Source: Paraktedonobacter sp035294465
GTDB lineage: Bacteria > Chloroflexota > Ktedonobacteria > Ktedonobacterales > Ktedonobacteraceae
NCBI GenBank assembly: GCA_035294465.1
Contig: DATGKW010000266.1
Location: 1-22,520 of the forward strand
Direction of reading: 5' to 3'
DNA length: 22,520 nucleotides
The notes under the pieces are model-generated. The model was not told where the DNA came from and did no database searches. It worked only from the letters and a program-made list of their open reading frames with translations. The translations under genes were made by a program, and so were the position numbers. This document shows positions 8,302 through 17,088 of the stretch, piece by piece (the stretch's first letter is position 1; each line of letters begins with the position of its first letter).

Positions 8302-8979
8302 ATGCGTCTGTTAGTCGTCGAGGACCATCCAGTTCTCGGAAAGGATCTCAAGAAAGGGTTGGAGCGGTGCCATTACGCGGTGGACCTGGTTGCGAATGGT
8401 GAGGATGCTCTGCTGCTTGGGGAGACGACTCCTTACGATCTGATCATCCTTGATATCCTGCTGCCCGGCCTCGATGGCTGGGAGATCTGCCGGCGTTTGC
8501 GCGCTCAAGATCGGCGTATGCCTATTCTCTTCCTGACGGCCAGGGGAGAGGTGGATGATCGCATTCGTGGGCTGGATCTTGGCGCCGATGACTACCTGGT
8601 CAAGCCTTTCGATTTTCGCGAGTTGGAGGCCCGTGTGCGCGCGCTTCTCAGGCGCGAAGGCTCAACCAGAAGCTCAATTCTGCAATTTCTCGATATTACA
8701 CTCGATACGCGCACACACGAGGCTAAACGCGGGAAACGCGTCATTCCACTTTCCAGTAAAGAGTACGCTCTGCTGCGTTTCTTGATGAGCCGACCCCGTG
8801 AGATTTTGAGTCGCACCACGATTGCTGAACACGTGTGGGATTACGATGCCGAGCATTTCTCTAACGTCATTGATGTGTATATTGGCTATCTGCGAAATAA
8901 GCTCTGCGCTGGCGGTGAGCCTGATGTGATCCAGACCAGGCGCGGCGCCGGTTATCAACTCAAGGAACCAGATATATGA
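8302..8979 (+). CDS. OmpR/PhoB-family response regulator
   Basis: 225 residues. The receiver domain (1-120) has the acidic pair E7-D8, the phospho-acceptor D51 (LIILDILLPG), the switch threonine in LFLTA and the lysine in LVKPFDF. The C-terminal winged helix (about 125-223) has SSKEYALLRFL, a recognition region SNVIDVYIGYLRNKL and the final RRGAGYQL wing. It should bind DNA as a dimer after phosphorylation. The start is the ATG at 8302, 9 nt after AAAGGAGG; the GTG at 8293 abuts that site and is unlikely. The stop overlaps the kinase start by ATGA, so the two are translationally coupled. Targets are unknown; candidates are its own promoter and the neighbouring DoxX-Rieske gene. Confidence 0.93.
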   Translation: MRLLVVEDHPVLGKDLKKGLERCHYAVDLVANGEDALLLGETTPYDLIILDILLPGLDGWEICRRLRAQDRRMPILFLTARGEVDDRIRGLDLGADDYLVKPFDFRELEARVRALLRREGSTRSSILQFLDITLDTRTHEAKRGKRVIPLSSKEYALLRFLMSRPREILSRTTIAEHVWDYDAEHFSNVIDVYIGYLRNKLCAGGEPDVIQTRRGAGYQLKEPDI

Positions 8980-10457
8980 GCCGTTTCAAACAGAAATACT
9001 GGCCACCCGGCATTCGCCTGCAAGTGGTGTGCTGGTACGCGGCCGTTTTTACCATCGTTCTGCTTCTGGCCGGGGCCGCGTCCTACCACTACTTCGATAA
9101 TGCGCTGGAAAGTAGCGTGGATACCAGCCTGCATATTCAGGCGCGGCAAATTGCTGAAGAGATTACCGTAGGCAATGATACCATCATAATTCACGATGCA
9201 ACCGGCAGCCTGTCAGGTTTCAACAGCACGCAACCGGCGGAACAACAGGTCGATATGAACTACGGGGCGCTGGTTCGTCTGCTCGATATTCACGGGCAAG
9301 TTCTGCGCGAAACTCCTGCCAGCCGGAGTCTGCGTGTGCCTGCTCAGAGCATCACACAGCCCCTGCGCGGCCAGCCCTGGGAAGGCACAATCAGAATGAC
9401 TGACGGGCAAGAGGTCCAGTTTTATAGCCAGGCTCTCACAGCGAACGGGAAAATCTTTGCCATTCTTCAGGTTGGGCAATCGCTGGCCAGCATGGATGCC
9501 CTTTTGCGGCAGTTAGTCGCGCTTCTGTTCATCGTTGGATCTGTGGCCTTGCTTCTCTGCGCCGCCAGCAGCTACTGGCTCACTGGTCGCGCCTTCGCGC
9601 CTATTCAGCAGGTGATGCGGACGGCCAGGCGGATTAAAGCGGGGGATTTGCGCCAGCGGATTCCTCTGCCGCGAGCGCACGACGAGATTCGCGCTCTGGC
9701 TGCCACACTCAACGAAATGCTCGATTCGCTCGACCAGACCATAGCCCGCCAGCGCCGTTTTGTCGCCGATGCCTCTCACGAACTGCGTACTCCCGTCGCG
9801 GTGATTCGCAATAAAACCAGCATGGCCTTGCTTGGCTCGCAGACGCAGCAGGACTATGCTACCATTTTGCAGGAGATCAACGCGGAGACAGAGCGCCTGG
9901 GGCATCTCGTCAGCGACCTGCTGGCGCTGGCGCGCGGAGATGAGGGACGCGCTCCTTTTGAACAAGAGACGCTTCGCCTTGATCTGCTGGTCGCTGCCTC
10001 GGTTGCCAGCGCGAAAGTACTGGCTGAGGAACGGGGCATTCAACTTACTATGTGTATCGGCGAGCCGGCGACCGTCATAGGGGATGAAACCCGCTTGATC
10101 CAGGTCGTGATGAATTTGCTCGACAATGCCCTTTACTATACGAACGCCGGCGGCAAGGTTGAGGTCAGCGTTGATAAAGCGCGTAATATGGCGCGATTAG
10201 CTGTGCGCGATACCGGCGTTGGCATTGCCCCGCAGCATCTCCCGCATATTTTTGAGCGTTTTTATCGCGCTGATCCCGCGCGCCAGCACATGGCCGGGGG
10301 CGGCAGTGGCCTGGGCCTGGCTATCGTCGAGTGGATTGTACGTGTTCACGGCGGCACCATCTCTGTTGACAGCCAGGTCGGTCATGGGTCCTGCTTTACA
10401 GTGCTGCTTCCTCTCGCTACGTCTGCCCCTTTGCAGTCAGCGAGAGATGCTGGTTAG
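8976..10457 (+). CDS. Membrane sensor histidine kinase
   Basis: 493 residues in classical order: membrane helix one (about 14-36), an extracytoplasmic sensor region (about 38-172), helix two (about 180-203), HAMP (204-256), HisKA dimerisation domain with H268 in DASHELRTP, and HATPase_c with the N box MNLLDNALYY (N380), DTGVGI, FERFYR and the G box GGGSGLGLAI. It autophosphorylates and should pass the phosphate to D51 of the regulator encoded just upstream. The sensor region has no named motif, so the signal is unknown. The TAG stop overlaps the stop of the convergent XylF-like gene by 4 bp and no intrinsic terminator separates them, so the two transcripts probably overlap at their 3' ends. 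Confidence 0.93.
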   Translation: MSRFKQKYWPPGIRLQVVCWYAAVFTIVLLLAGAASYHYFDNALESSVDTSLHIQARQIAEEITVGNDTIIIHDATGSLSGFNSTQPAEQQVDMNYGALVRLLDIHGQVLRETPASRSLRVPAQSITQPLRGQPWEGTIRMTDGQEVQFYSQALTANGKIFAILQVGQSLASMDALLRQLVALLFIVGSVALLLCAASSYWLTGRAFAPIQQVMRTARRIKAGDLRQRIPLPRAHDEIRALAATLNEMLDSLDQTIARQRRFVADASHELRTPVAVIRNKTSMALLGSQTQQDYATILQEINAETERLGHLVSDLLALARGDEGRAPFEQETLRLDLLVAASVASAKVLAEERGIQLTMCIGEPATVIGDETRLIQVVMNLLDNALYYTNAGGKVEVSVDKARNMARLAVRDTGVGIAPQHLPHIFERFYRADPARQHMAGGGSGLGLAIVEWIVRVHGGTISVDSQVGHGSCFTVLLPLATSAPLQSARDAG

Positions 10458-11596
10458 CAGACGCCATCAGTGCCAGGAGGAACACCCTGGCAGATCTGAC
10501 TTTTGGTAAGGAAGCCATCGGCAATGACCGTAGACTTGATGTTAGTGCGGTCAACCGTCACGGGCTGGTCAAGAATAGAAGGGATCTGGCCGCCATCGTA
10601 GCTGGCTGTTGTCTCTCCGTGCGTCAGGCTTGCGGTGCTGATTCCCTCGAAGATGGCCTTCACCAGTTCGCCGGTTGATTGGGCTTCGCGAATGATTGGC
10701 TTGTAGACCGTCATGCTTTGATAGCCCAGGAGGATGTCGTTCACGCCGGCTGCTGTGGCGTCCTGCCCTGTCACCAGCACTCTCCCGGCCAGACCGACTC
10801 CCTTCAGCGCATTGATCACGCCTCCGGCCATCACGTCGTTGGCAACGTAGGCGATTTGAATATTGTCGTTCTGGTTAGCCAGCGTTGTCTCTGCTTCCGA
10901 TTGCGCGACGTTCCCATCCCAGTTGGCTGTAAAGGTTTCGTAGACATTGCTCAGCACACCCCTGGCGATCAGAGGATCAAGCACGATATGCATCCCCTCG
11001 CTGAAAAGCAGCGCGTTGTTGTCGGTTGGTGAGCCGTTGATCATCATTATATTGACGGGCTTGCCTTCCGTCGCGTAATCGAGATAATGTTCGGCGATAT
11101 ACTGGCCCTGCAACTCGCCAACTTTGACGCCGTCAAAGGAGACATAGTAGTTCAGGTCTTTTGATTCGATCATACGGTCGTAGGCGATTACCGGCACATT
11201 CTGAGCCCTGGCTTTTTCCACAATGGCTGCTGCCGCTACGCTATCATGAGCGCCGACAATCAGGATACAATCTCCGTTCGCCAGGTCGGTTTCGGCCTGC
11301 TGCAACTGGAGATTGGAGTTACCCTGCGCATTGGCATAATCGATATGCACGCCGGGAATAGCTGCCTGCACGGCCTTGACAAGCAGAGGATGATCTTCGG
11401 CCTCCCAGCGAGTAGACGAGTTTGTCTCAGGGAGCAGGATGCCTACTTTTGTACATCCCTTGCCCCCATTGGTGGCAAATGGTCCGCTACTGCTGCTGGT
11501 GCCGGTATCGCAGGATGTCAGAAGAAAGGCAGCGAGCACGAAGGCGCAGACCAGAACAGATGGTATCCAGTTTCTTCGATGAAAGAAAGACATCAC
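10454..11596 (-). CDS. XylF-like sugar-binding lipoprotein
   Basis: 380 residues. An N-terminal signal peptide ends in lipobox LTSC (C29 as lipidated residue), followed by a Ser/Gly linker and a periplasmic-binding fold of the D-xylose-binding (XylF) type. Family-like segments are VIAYDRMI, YYVSFDGVKVGELQ, INGSPTDNNALLF, VANDVMAGG, VTGQDA and MTVYKPI. Classical XylF delivers xylose to XylG/XylH, but no ABC ATPase or permease gene is nearby. The protein has extra cysteines, including the last residue (DGVC), which could form disulfides. The start is GTG at 11596 or ATG at 11593; AAAGGA lies 8 or 11 nt upstream. It begins 22 bp after the Cache-receptor gene, so it is the last gene of that operon. 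Ligand identity (xylose or another pentose) is inference. Confidence 0.88.
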   Translation of the reverse strand: MMSFFHRRNWIPSVLVCAFVLAAFLLTSCDTGTSSSSGPFATNGGKGCTKVGILLPETNSSTRWEAEDHPLLVKAVQAAIPGVHIDYANAQGNSNLQLQQAETDLANGDCILIVGAHDSVAAAAIVEKARAQNVPVIAYDRMIESKDLNYYVSFDGVKVGELQGQYIAEHYLDYATEGKPVNIMMINGSPTDNNALLFSEGMHIVLDPLIARGVLSNVYETFTANWDGNVAQSEAETTLANQNDNIQIAYVANDVMAGGVINALKGVGLAGRVLVTGQDATAAGVNDILLGYQSMTVYKPIIREAQSTGELVKAIFEGISTASLTHGETTASYDGGQIPSILDQPVTVDRTNIKSTVIADGFLTKSQICQGVPPGTDGVC

Positions 11597-11618
11597 GCTA
11601 ATTTTCCTTTCTCACAGG

Positions 11619-13127
11619 TTATTCTCCAACAAGCTGGCGCAATTGTGCGATGACCTCTTCTAGCTGGGTAGCAGCTTCAGAAGCAGAAACCGCGCCTGAA
11701 ACCAGTTGTTCTGCCACCTGATTCGTAACCTGTATGGCCGTTGAAAGTCCTCTGCCACTGCGCTCTTCGTGGAACGATGCCTTTTTGATGTAATTGGCTG
11801 CTGAGGCAATTTCACGCAAATAGTGCTGTTGTTTGGCGGGATCGAGCCGTTCCCAATTCTGCGTGAGCTTCTGCACAATTTCGCCCAACTTATCGGCGGC
11901 CTTACCCGTGGCTTTGGCGAAGTATTGCACCGATTCGAGGCCGGTCTGCGCCGATTCCACAATCCACTTCTGCTCTTTGGCCCTGGCCTGCTCGCGAGCA
12001 GAGAAAACCTTCAGCGCCTGGCTACTTTTTGTGAGAGAGGCGACAGATCGCAGAATCGGTCGTGTTGTATTGCGCCCGATGAATAGACCAGCCAGGCCAG
12101 CCAGCAGGGTGACTATTACGGCGATGATCAACAGAGAGATATCCTGCTGGCTGGCCGCGCCGGTGATGGTACTGACGGGTCGGAGAACGATATAGGTCCA
12201 GGGAACCACCTGACAGCTTACCTGATATGCCTGGTATGCTTGCGTCTGCTCTATCGGAGTGAATTGATACGCTGCCTGCTCCGTCTGTTGCCGACTGGCG
12301 AGCGCCGAATCAAAGTATCTGCTATCATTCACGTCTCCGGCACCGTAGAGATCCTCGCTCATGATCTGCTGCTGAAATTGCGGAGAGAGCGGCTCGACAG
12401 CTTTAAAGAGGGCGGTAGGCAGGGTCGTCAGGGTTGTATCGAGATTTGTGTATGCAATGCGCACGCCGTGTCCATCGATGATCGTGGCGTAGCTGCCGGT
12501 CGCGGCGTTGGTCTCGTTGTTCACCATCGTCCAGATCTGATTCAGCAAGAGCGTAGAGCGCGCGATGCCGGCTACGGTCCCGTGCGCGGATGGAATAGAG
12601 GTATAGATATCGACGTAGGCCATATTGAGGTTGGGATTAAAATATACGTCTGAAATGACCGTCTTATTCGGGGTTGCCAATTCCGCCATAATCTCCGGCG
12701 GAATGGCGTAATTTCCGCGCTTTGTAGGATTGGTGGGGTAAGAGAGAAGGACGTGCTCGTGGGTATCAAATAAGGTCCAGGTGCTATAGTTCGGGTCCAG
12801 GCTCTCGCCGAGTTGCAATTCCTTCCTGGCCTGGCCTGCATAGCCAGGAACACCGGCGAGGAATTGTTGGATGGCGTAGAAATGTCCCAACGCCTGCTGG
12901 TCTTCTTCGCGAGCGATGAACAACGAATCAATCGCCTGCTCGTGTGATTGGGCGTCACTCTCCATTTCAGTAATGGCCTGGTTCGTCAAGGTCGGCCGTA
13001 AGATCAATTCGCTACTAATAATAGTAATGAGGAGGGGAAGTATTACCGCTGCGATAAGCAGGGCGGAAATACGAACGGTCAGCGAGAAGCGCTTACCCGG
13101 AAAGAATGGAGGTGCAGAACCCTGCAT
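11619..13127 (-). CDS. Cache-type transmembrane receptor ending in a coiled coil
   Basis: 502 residues: membrane helix one (about 18-39), an extracellular region of about 290 residues, helix two (about 330-351), then NTTRPILRSV as in the start of HAMP domains, and a cytoplasmic helical tail of about 150 residues. The extracellular part has features of a double Cache domain (WTLFDTHEHVLLSYP, ISDVYFNP, VDIYTSIP, ATIIDGHGVRIAY). The tail shows neither a methyl-accepting hairpin tip nor a histidine kinase, cyclase or EAL motif, so the output is unknown; it probably signals by protein contact. The ATG at 13127 follows GGAAGGAG. It lies between the DUF4388 gene (48 bp upstream) and the XylF-like gene (22 bp downstream). 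It may sense the sugar-loaded lipoprotein, which is inference. Confidence 0.8.
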   Translation of the reverse strand: MQGSAPPFFPGKRFSLTVRISALLIAAVILPLLITIISSELILRPTLTNQAITEMESDAQSHEQAIDSLFIAREEDQQALGHFYAIQQFLAGVPGYAGQARKELQLGESLDPNYSTWTLFDTHEHVLLSYPTNPTKRGNYAIPPEIMAELATPNKTVISDVYFNPNLNMAYVDIYTSIPSAHGTVAGIARSTLLLNQIWTMVNNETNAATGSYATIIDGHGVRIAYTNLDTTLTTLPTALFKAVEPLSPQFQQQIMSEDLYGAGDVNDSRYFDSALASRQQTEQAAYQFTPIEQTQAYQAYQVSCQVVPWTYIVLRPVSTITGAASQQDISLLIIAVIVTLLAGLAGLFIGRNTTRPILRSVASLTKSSQALKVFSAREQARAKEQKWIVESAQTGLESVQYFAKATGKAADKLGEIVQKLTQNWERLDPAKQQHYLREIASAANYIKKASFHEERSGRGLSTAIQVTNQVAEQLVSGAVSASEAATQLEEVIAQLRQLVGE

Positions 13128-13175
13128 GAGAGACTCCTTCCTTGAGAAAAGAACTGGAGAAAAAATAACTACTGG

Positions 13176-13754
13176 TTACTGTTGAAGGAAGCCAGCTCGC
13201 TCCAAGTCTTCGAGCATGACCTGCACTTCGTCGGGATTGCGCGCCATTAAACGCGCCAGCTCGGTCACATTTCTCTGACCATTGATGAGCAACAGCAGGC
13301 GTCTCTGTGCCCGTTGAAGCGAAGCGGATTCCGGGCGGGAAAGGGCTGCCTCGCCCGCTTGCGTGCGTCTGGGGAAAGGAGAAGGCGCCGCTTTGCCGGG
13401 AGCATCGGTGGGAGGGGCGAGACCAGAAAGAAATGGCGCTCCAGCATGGTTCGGTGATGCCCTATTGCGATTCAAAGCATATGGCCCGGCTGGCGACACG
13501 CCGTTAGTGTCGTTTGCATTAATGAAAGAAAAACGGCAGCTTTCCCAGGTTCTCAGGTAGTTGAATGCAGCCAGGCCAGTATAATTGTTCGTGCGGGCAT
13601 CGACGGCTCTGCCGTTCACAAAAACAATATACCCTTCTTCGATGGTTTGCCCGGCATCGCGCTCAACACTGAGTGTCCCGCTACGGTATCCAAGCTGCAG
13701 AATTTGAATGATGCTCGCGAGGCTATCCGTCTGAGTTTCTCGTTGCGACTGCAT
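13176..13754 (-). CDS. DUF4388 (PatA-like) protein with C-terminal helical domain
   Basis: 192 residues from the ATG at 13754, preceded by AGGGA; a GTG at 13787 is in frame but weaker. Residues 10-80 match the DUF4388 pattern: SLASIIQILQLGYRSGTLSV, then YIVFVNGRAVDA, then a Gly and the AAFNYL...W...FSF end. A low-complexity Pro/Ala/Ser linker (about 85-145) follows. Residues 147-192 (LLLLINGQRNVTELARLM...EVQVMLEDLERAGFLQQ) look like a small winged-helix fold. DUF4388 proteins occur in bacterial signalling systems, for example the N-terminus of cyanobacterial PatA, and no enzymatic role is known. The gene lies between the short coiled-coil gene and the receptor gene, which suggests an adaptor or output role for that receptor. 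Confidence 0.8.
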   Translation of the reverse strand: MQSQRETQTDSLASIIQILQLGYRSGTLSVERDAGQTIEEGYIVFVNGRAVDARTNNYTGLAAFNYLRTWESCRFSFINANDTNGVSPAGPYALNRNRASPNHAGAPFLSGLAPPTDAPGKAAPSPFPRRTQAGEAALSRPESASLQRAQRRLLLLINGQRNVTELARLMARNPDEVQVMLEDLERAGFLQQ

Positions 13755-13802
13755 ATCTTTTCCCTGGTCGCCAGCGACTTCGGGCACAGACCTGAAGTGG
13801 AG

Positions 13803-14015
13803 TCAGCTCAGGCAACGGGTGTACAGTTCGCATACAATTTCTTCCGCTCCAGGGCCAACTAGCTTTTCCAGTTCCGCCTGAAAGTCTGCCAGGCGGTTGT
13901 AGCGAGCCATAATGGCTTCGTGCGAGGCGACGGCCGCAAAACCATCCATCGCCAGCCGCAACGCTTCGCATTCTTGCTCGATACGCCGTTTAAGTAACGC
14001 GACTTCGCTTTCCAA
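13803..14015 (-). CDS. Short coiled-coil protein, first gene of the sensory operon
   Basis: 70 residues from a TTG start at 14015; AAGGAG 9 nt upstream supports this rare codon, and no ATG lies near the N-terminus. The protein is nearly all helical and charged: heptad-like EVALLKRRIEQECEALRLAM, a short turn, then HEAIMARYNRLADFQAELEKL and an acidic end with two cysteines (residues 62 and 68). No named family is recognised. From memory, similar small helical proteins accompany DUF4388 genes in Ktedonobacteria, but I cannot verify this here. It is separated from the DUF4388 gene by 48 bp and follows a strong promoter, so it probably leads a four-gene transcript. Confidence 0.65.
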   Translation of the reverse strand: MESEVALLKRRIEQECEALRLAMDGFAAVASHEAIMARYNRLADFQAELEKLVGPGAEEIVCELYTRCLS

Positions 14016-14132
14016 TTGGAACCACTCCTTTGCGCTGCCTGCTCATTGAGCCGTCCCTGGCAGGCGCGGGTAGTGGTAGCTGTCCTGGGGGGTCGCAGCC
14101 ATGGAAGGTCAAGGCCGCGTATTACACAGGAC

Positions 14133-14161
14133 AGTTTACCACGTTTACCTCGTCTTAACAA
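14133..14161 (-). promoter_or_regulatory. Promoter of the coiled-coil/DUF4388/receptor/XylF operon
   Basis: On the minus strand TTGTTA (14161-14156), a 17-bp spacer and TAAACT (14138-14133) with a TGG extended -10. The leader to the TTG start would be about 110 nt. GGTAAAC occurs twice in direct orientation within the spacer and -10 region. Confidence 0.6.
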
Positions 14162-14193
14162 GAAGTACTGCGACTTCCTCTAAAAAGGTCGTA

Positions 14194-17088
14194 CTACGAA
14201 ACGTTCAGATTATAGTTCTGGGTGTTATTGTTATCCCAGGAGCTGTTCTGGTTATAGAAGGCCATGTTGAGTGTCGTGGCTGACGAAGGGACGGTGATCG
14301 TTGCAGTCCATGTGCCGTTGGTCTGTCTGATCATGGGGGTATCCGTGATACCGTTCCAGTTGTTATAGCCCCAGTGCATGGTAATGCTGGTAGCGCTCGC
14401 TGCCAGGCTGCCGCTATAAGCAATTGTTACCTGTTGACTGTGAACGGGACAGGGCGTTGCCGTGACCGCACCTGTTGAACAGGAGCCGCTGCTAGTGCCG
14501 ACGGTGATATTGTAATTCTGGGTGTTATTGTTATCCCACGTGCCATTGCCGTTAGTAAAGGCCATGTTGATTGACGTGGCATTAGACGGCACAAAGATGG
14601 TAGCTTGCCAGAAGCCATCCGAGCGTTTAATCATTCCGACATCGGGTGAGGAGACAGTGCTCCAGTTGTTGTAGCCCCAGTGCAGATAGACATGGCTCTG
14701 GTTATCCAGCGAACCGTCGTAGTAGATGGTCAGCGCTTTGCCTGCCTGAGCCGGGTTGGGACTGTAGTCAATTACCTGGCCCTGGTGCGGTGTGTAGGAA
14801 CTGGCTGCGTAGCGCTGAGCCACGATAGAAGGCTGATCAGCAACCGTGCCTGTTGCAGCGGAGACAAGCAGGGTGATAAACTCACCCATCGCCCAGTTAA
14901 GGGGGTCCATTGATTTGGTCGGCGTGCCAGGTGTGTAGCCCGCCGGAGCCGCGTCGTCCCAGATCTGCTCAGGGATCATCCCGGTGCTGTTGGCCGCAGC
15001 CATCATAGCGGTGAGTGCTGCATCGCCTGAGCCGCCTGCCGCGATAGTATAGATACCGCGTTCCCCCGATAGGAGGGGCCACAGACGCCCGACACCAGCG
15101 CCGGTGTAATTGGCCCCCGTGGAGGTCTCGCCGTACCCATCGTGGTTATAACGATACCAGTATTGATTGCCATTGATGGTCTGTTCGATGGTCGAATCGA
15201 TTACCGGTAGCGAAAGGGTGATGTACGGAGAATTGGCCGGGAACACGCCCAGGCGTACCAGTTCCAGAAAGCCAGCGTCGACAATCGAGGTTTCGGGCCA
15301 GGTGCCACCGCCGTTCGCGATAGTGATGCTGCTGCCATCGTTGGGGTTGCCATTGGGGGCAATGCGAATAAAGTAATCGCCGTTACCCAGCGAGCCTGTC
15401 GTAGTGAAGGTCCAGTTCTGCACCTGTGCCTGCCAGGAATCTGCCGTATTATCCCAGGTGGCTGCGTCCGCCGTATCCCCGTTATCCTGCGCCAGGGCCG
15501 CGGCGCAGACCAGACCGGCGATCTCTGCTGCGATGGTCGAGGGGCTGTAGCCGCTATTCTCTTCCCACCGATCCTGCCCGGTCGAGGGGCCATGATTGAC
15601 GATGTAATTGGCCGCGCTTTTCACATGACTGAACGTCGTACTATCAGTAAGACCTAACTTCCAGGCCAGAATGATGGGAAATGCCTGTTCATCCATCTGG
15701 ATGCCGTTCCAGTAGGGTGTGCCGTTAACCCAACTGTTCTGGGGGAAGTGACCATCGCTCTCCTGCTGAGTAGTAAAGGCCCATTCGACGGCGCGGGTAG
15801 GATCGGCTGTGTCGCCAGCGACGATCAGGGCGCTGGAGAACTCGTACATATCGCGTTCCCAGACCAGGTGATAGCCTCCATCGCCATCACCATTGGTATC
15901 GCCCCAGGGCGTGCCCAGGCCGGCTACCATTGCACCCGTCTGCTTATCCTGCGAAGCTTTGAGCACGTTGGCCGCCAGATAGTACTCCTGCTGACGAGCC
16001 TGTTGAATGGCCTGGGTGCTGCCCACGGACGGCGGGCTTTTCAGGCTGCTGTCGAAACTGTTCCACTGCGAGACGTAGGTGCTGAGCATCGTCGAGAAAT
16101 TGTCGCCCAACGTTCCCTCCAGGGTTTGCTCAGCGCTGGTCATCGAAGCGCTGCTGCCGCTGCCCTGCCCAAAGGAAAGCACCAGGTCAAAGGTTTCTGA
16201 GGTCGCGGTCGAAGTATTGATCTTGCCGCCATCCGAGAGATCCAGCAGGCCGGTCTGGGCGGTATTTCCGTTGTTGGCGGCGGTGTAGGTATAGTTCATC
16301 GTATAGTCAGGACAGGTACTGCTGCCGCAATTGCTGGTGCCTTTGAGATCTGTCCAGCCGTCGTTGACTCCCACGAAGCCTGAGCTGGTCATACCGGACT
16401 GATAGGGGATCGACGCGGCCAGGGCACTGGCGTAGTCGCCGGACGAATCTGTAGTGAGCAGCATAGTCATCCCGTTGTAGACTTGTGTGGAACTGCTATT
16501 GTTATTCCCTGCATTATGCATGGTCGGGTTGTACAGCACGTACAGGAGATAATTCGAGAGCGTGCCGCTCAAGGCAGTAAACGTCACCTGCTGAATCAGC
16601 GAGTTGCGGTTGGGGTCGGTGTAAATGGTTTTAGTGATCCGGTATTTCCCATTTTTGGCCGTGTTGGTGGTAGTCCAGGCCAGCGAATGGGCGTTATACA
16701 GAACCGTGTTTGCGGTGGTATCGACCTTCTCCTCGTCAACCCAGGTATGGCCGCTGTCGCCGATAAGAAATTGCAGGTCTGTCGTATTAGCTGTATCATC
16801 GGTGGGATAGTAAACTTCGCTGATAATCCCATTGTAGCCGGTAAACCAGACATCGCTGGTGGTGCCGGTCGTGGCCGCTGTGCCGACGATGGTATTGGTG
16901 GAGGGTGCCCAGATGGACGATGCTCCCGGCCCATTGGGAGCTGTCCCGCTGGCGTAGGCCAGTCGCGGAACCAGGAGTGAAGCGATCACGGTAAGCAGAA
17001 GAAGGCCGCTCACGGAAAAAAGACGGAATGGCCAGCGCGCGTTTTTGCCAGCAACGCGGAAGAAGTAATCCTTCAAACGTTGATGCAT
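14194..17088 (-). CDS. Secreted glucoamylase, GH15, with two C-terminal CBM25 modules
   Basis: 964 residues from the ATG at 17088, preceded by AGGAAGG; an ATG at 17127 is in frame but would encode 13 extra residues over the ribosome site. A signal peptide ends near AYA|SG (residue 46). An N-terminal beta domain (about 50-340) of bacterial glucoamylase/glucodextranase type precedes the catalytic (alpha/alpha)6 barrel (about 350-750). RWEENSGYSPS carries the probable general acid E509 and LLSGERGIY the probable base E676; VWERDMYEF and QMDEQAFPIILAW are also conserved. Two starch-binding CBM25-like modules follow (about 770-863 and 883-963), each with HWGYNNW and WDNNNTQNYN. The enzyme would release glucose from starch or dextrins outside the cell. 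The long upstream region contains repeats and a motif shared with the GH51 gene. Confidence 0.93.
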   Translation of the reverse strand: MHQRLKDYFFRVAGKNARWPFRLFSVSGLLLLTVIASLLVPRLAYASGTAPNGPGASSIWAPSTNTIVGTAATTGTTSDVWFTGYNGIISEVYYPTDDTANTTDLQFLIGDSGHTWVDEEKVDTTANTVLYNAHSLAWTTTNTAKNGKYRITKTIYTDPNRNSLIQQVTFTALSGTLSNYLLYVLYNPTMHNAGNNNSSSTQVYNGMTMLLTTDSSGDYASALAASIPYQSGMTSSGFVGVNDGWTDLKGTSNCGSSTCPDYTMNYTYTAANNGNTAQTGLLDLSDGGKINTSTATSETFDLVLSFGQGSGSSASMTSAEQTLEGTLGDNFSTMLSTYVSQWNSFDSSLKSPPSVGSTQAIQQARQQEYYLAANVLKASQDKQTGAMVAGLGTPWGDTNGDGDGGYHLVWERDMYEFSSALIVAGDTADPTRAVEWAFTTQQESDGHFPQNSWVNGTPYWNGIQMDEQAFPIILAWKLGLTDSTTFSHVKSAANYIVNHGPSTGQDRWEENSGYSPSTIAAEIAGLVCAAALAQDNGDTADAATWDNTADSWQAQVQNWTFTTTGSLGNGDYFIRIAPNGNPNDGSSITIANGGGTWPETSIVDAGFLELVRLGVFPANSPYITLSLPVIDSTIEQTINGNQYWYRYNHDGYGETSTGANYTGAGVGRLWPLLSGERGIYTIAAGGSGDAALTAMMAAANSTGMIPEQIWDDAAPAGYTPGTPTKSMDPLNWAMGEFITLLVSAATGTVADQPSIVAQRYAASSYTPHQGQVIDYSPNPAQAGKALTIYYDGSLDNQSHVYLHWGYNNWSTVSSPDVGMIKRSDGFWQATIFVPSNATSINMAFTNGNGTWDNNNTQNYNITVGTSSGSCSTGAVTATPCPVHSQQVTIAYSGSLAASATSITMHWGYNNWNGITDTPMIRQTNGTWTATITVPSSATTLNMAFYNQNSSWDNNNTQNYNLNVS
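14216..14538 (-). repeat. Direct repeat inside the two CBM25 modules
   Basis: A 23-bp stretch at 14216-14238 recurs exactly at 14516-14538, 300 bp or 100 codons away. It encodes the WDNNNTQN part of each module, so the modules arose by internal duplication or have been homogenised. Confidence 0.8.

Noticed and set aside
11619..13127. Methyl-accepting chemotaxis protein
   Set aside because: The cytoplasmic tail is helical but too short and lacks the conserved hairpin tip that binds CheA and CheW.
14139..14193. Hairpin terminator after the glucoamylase gene
   Set aside because: Only an imperfect stem with a bulge and no T-tract after it on the minus strand.
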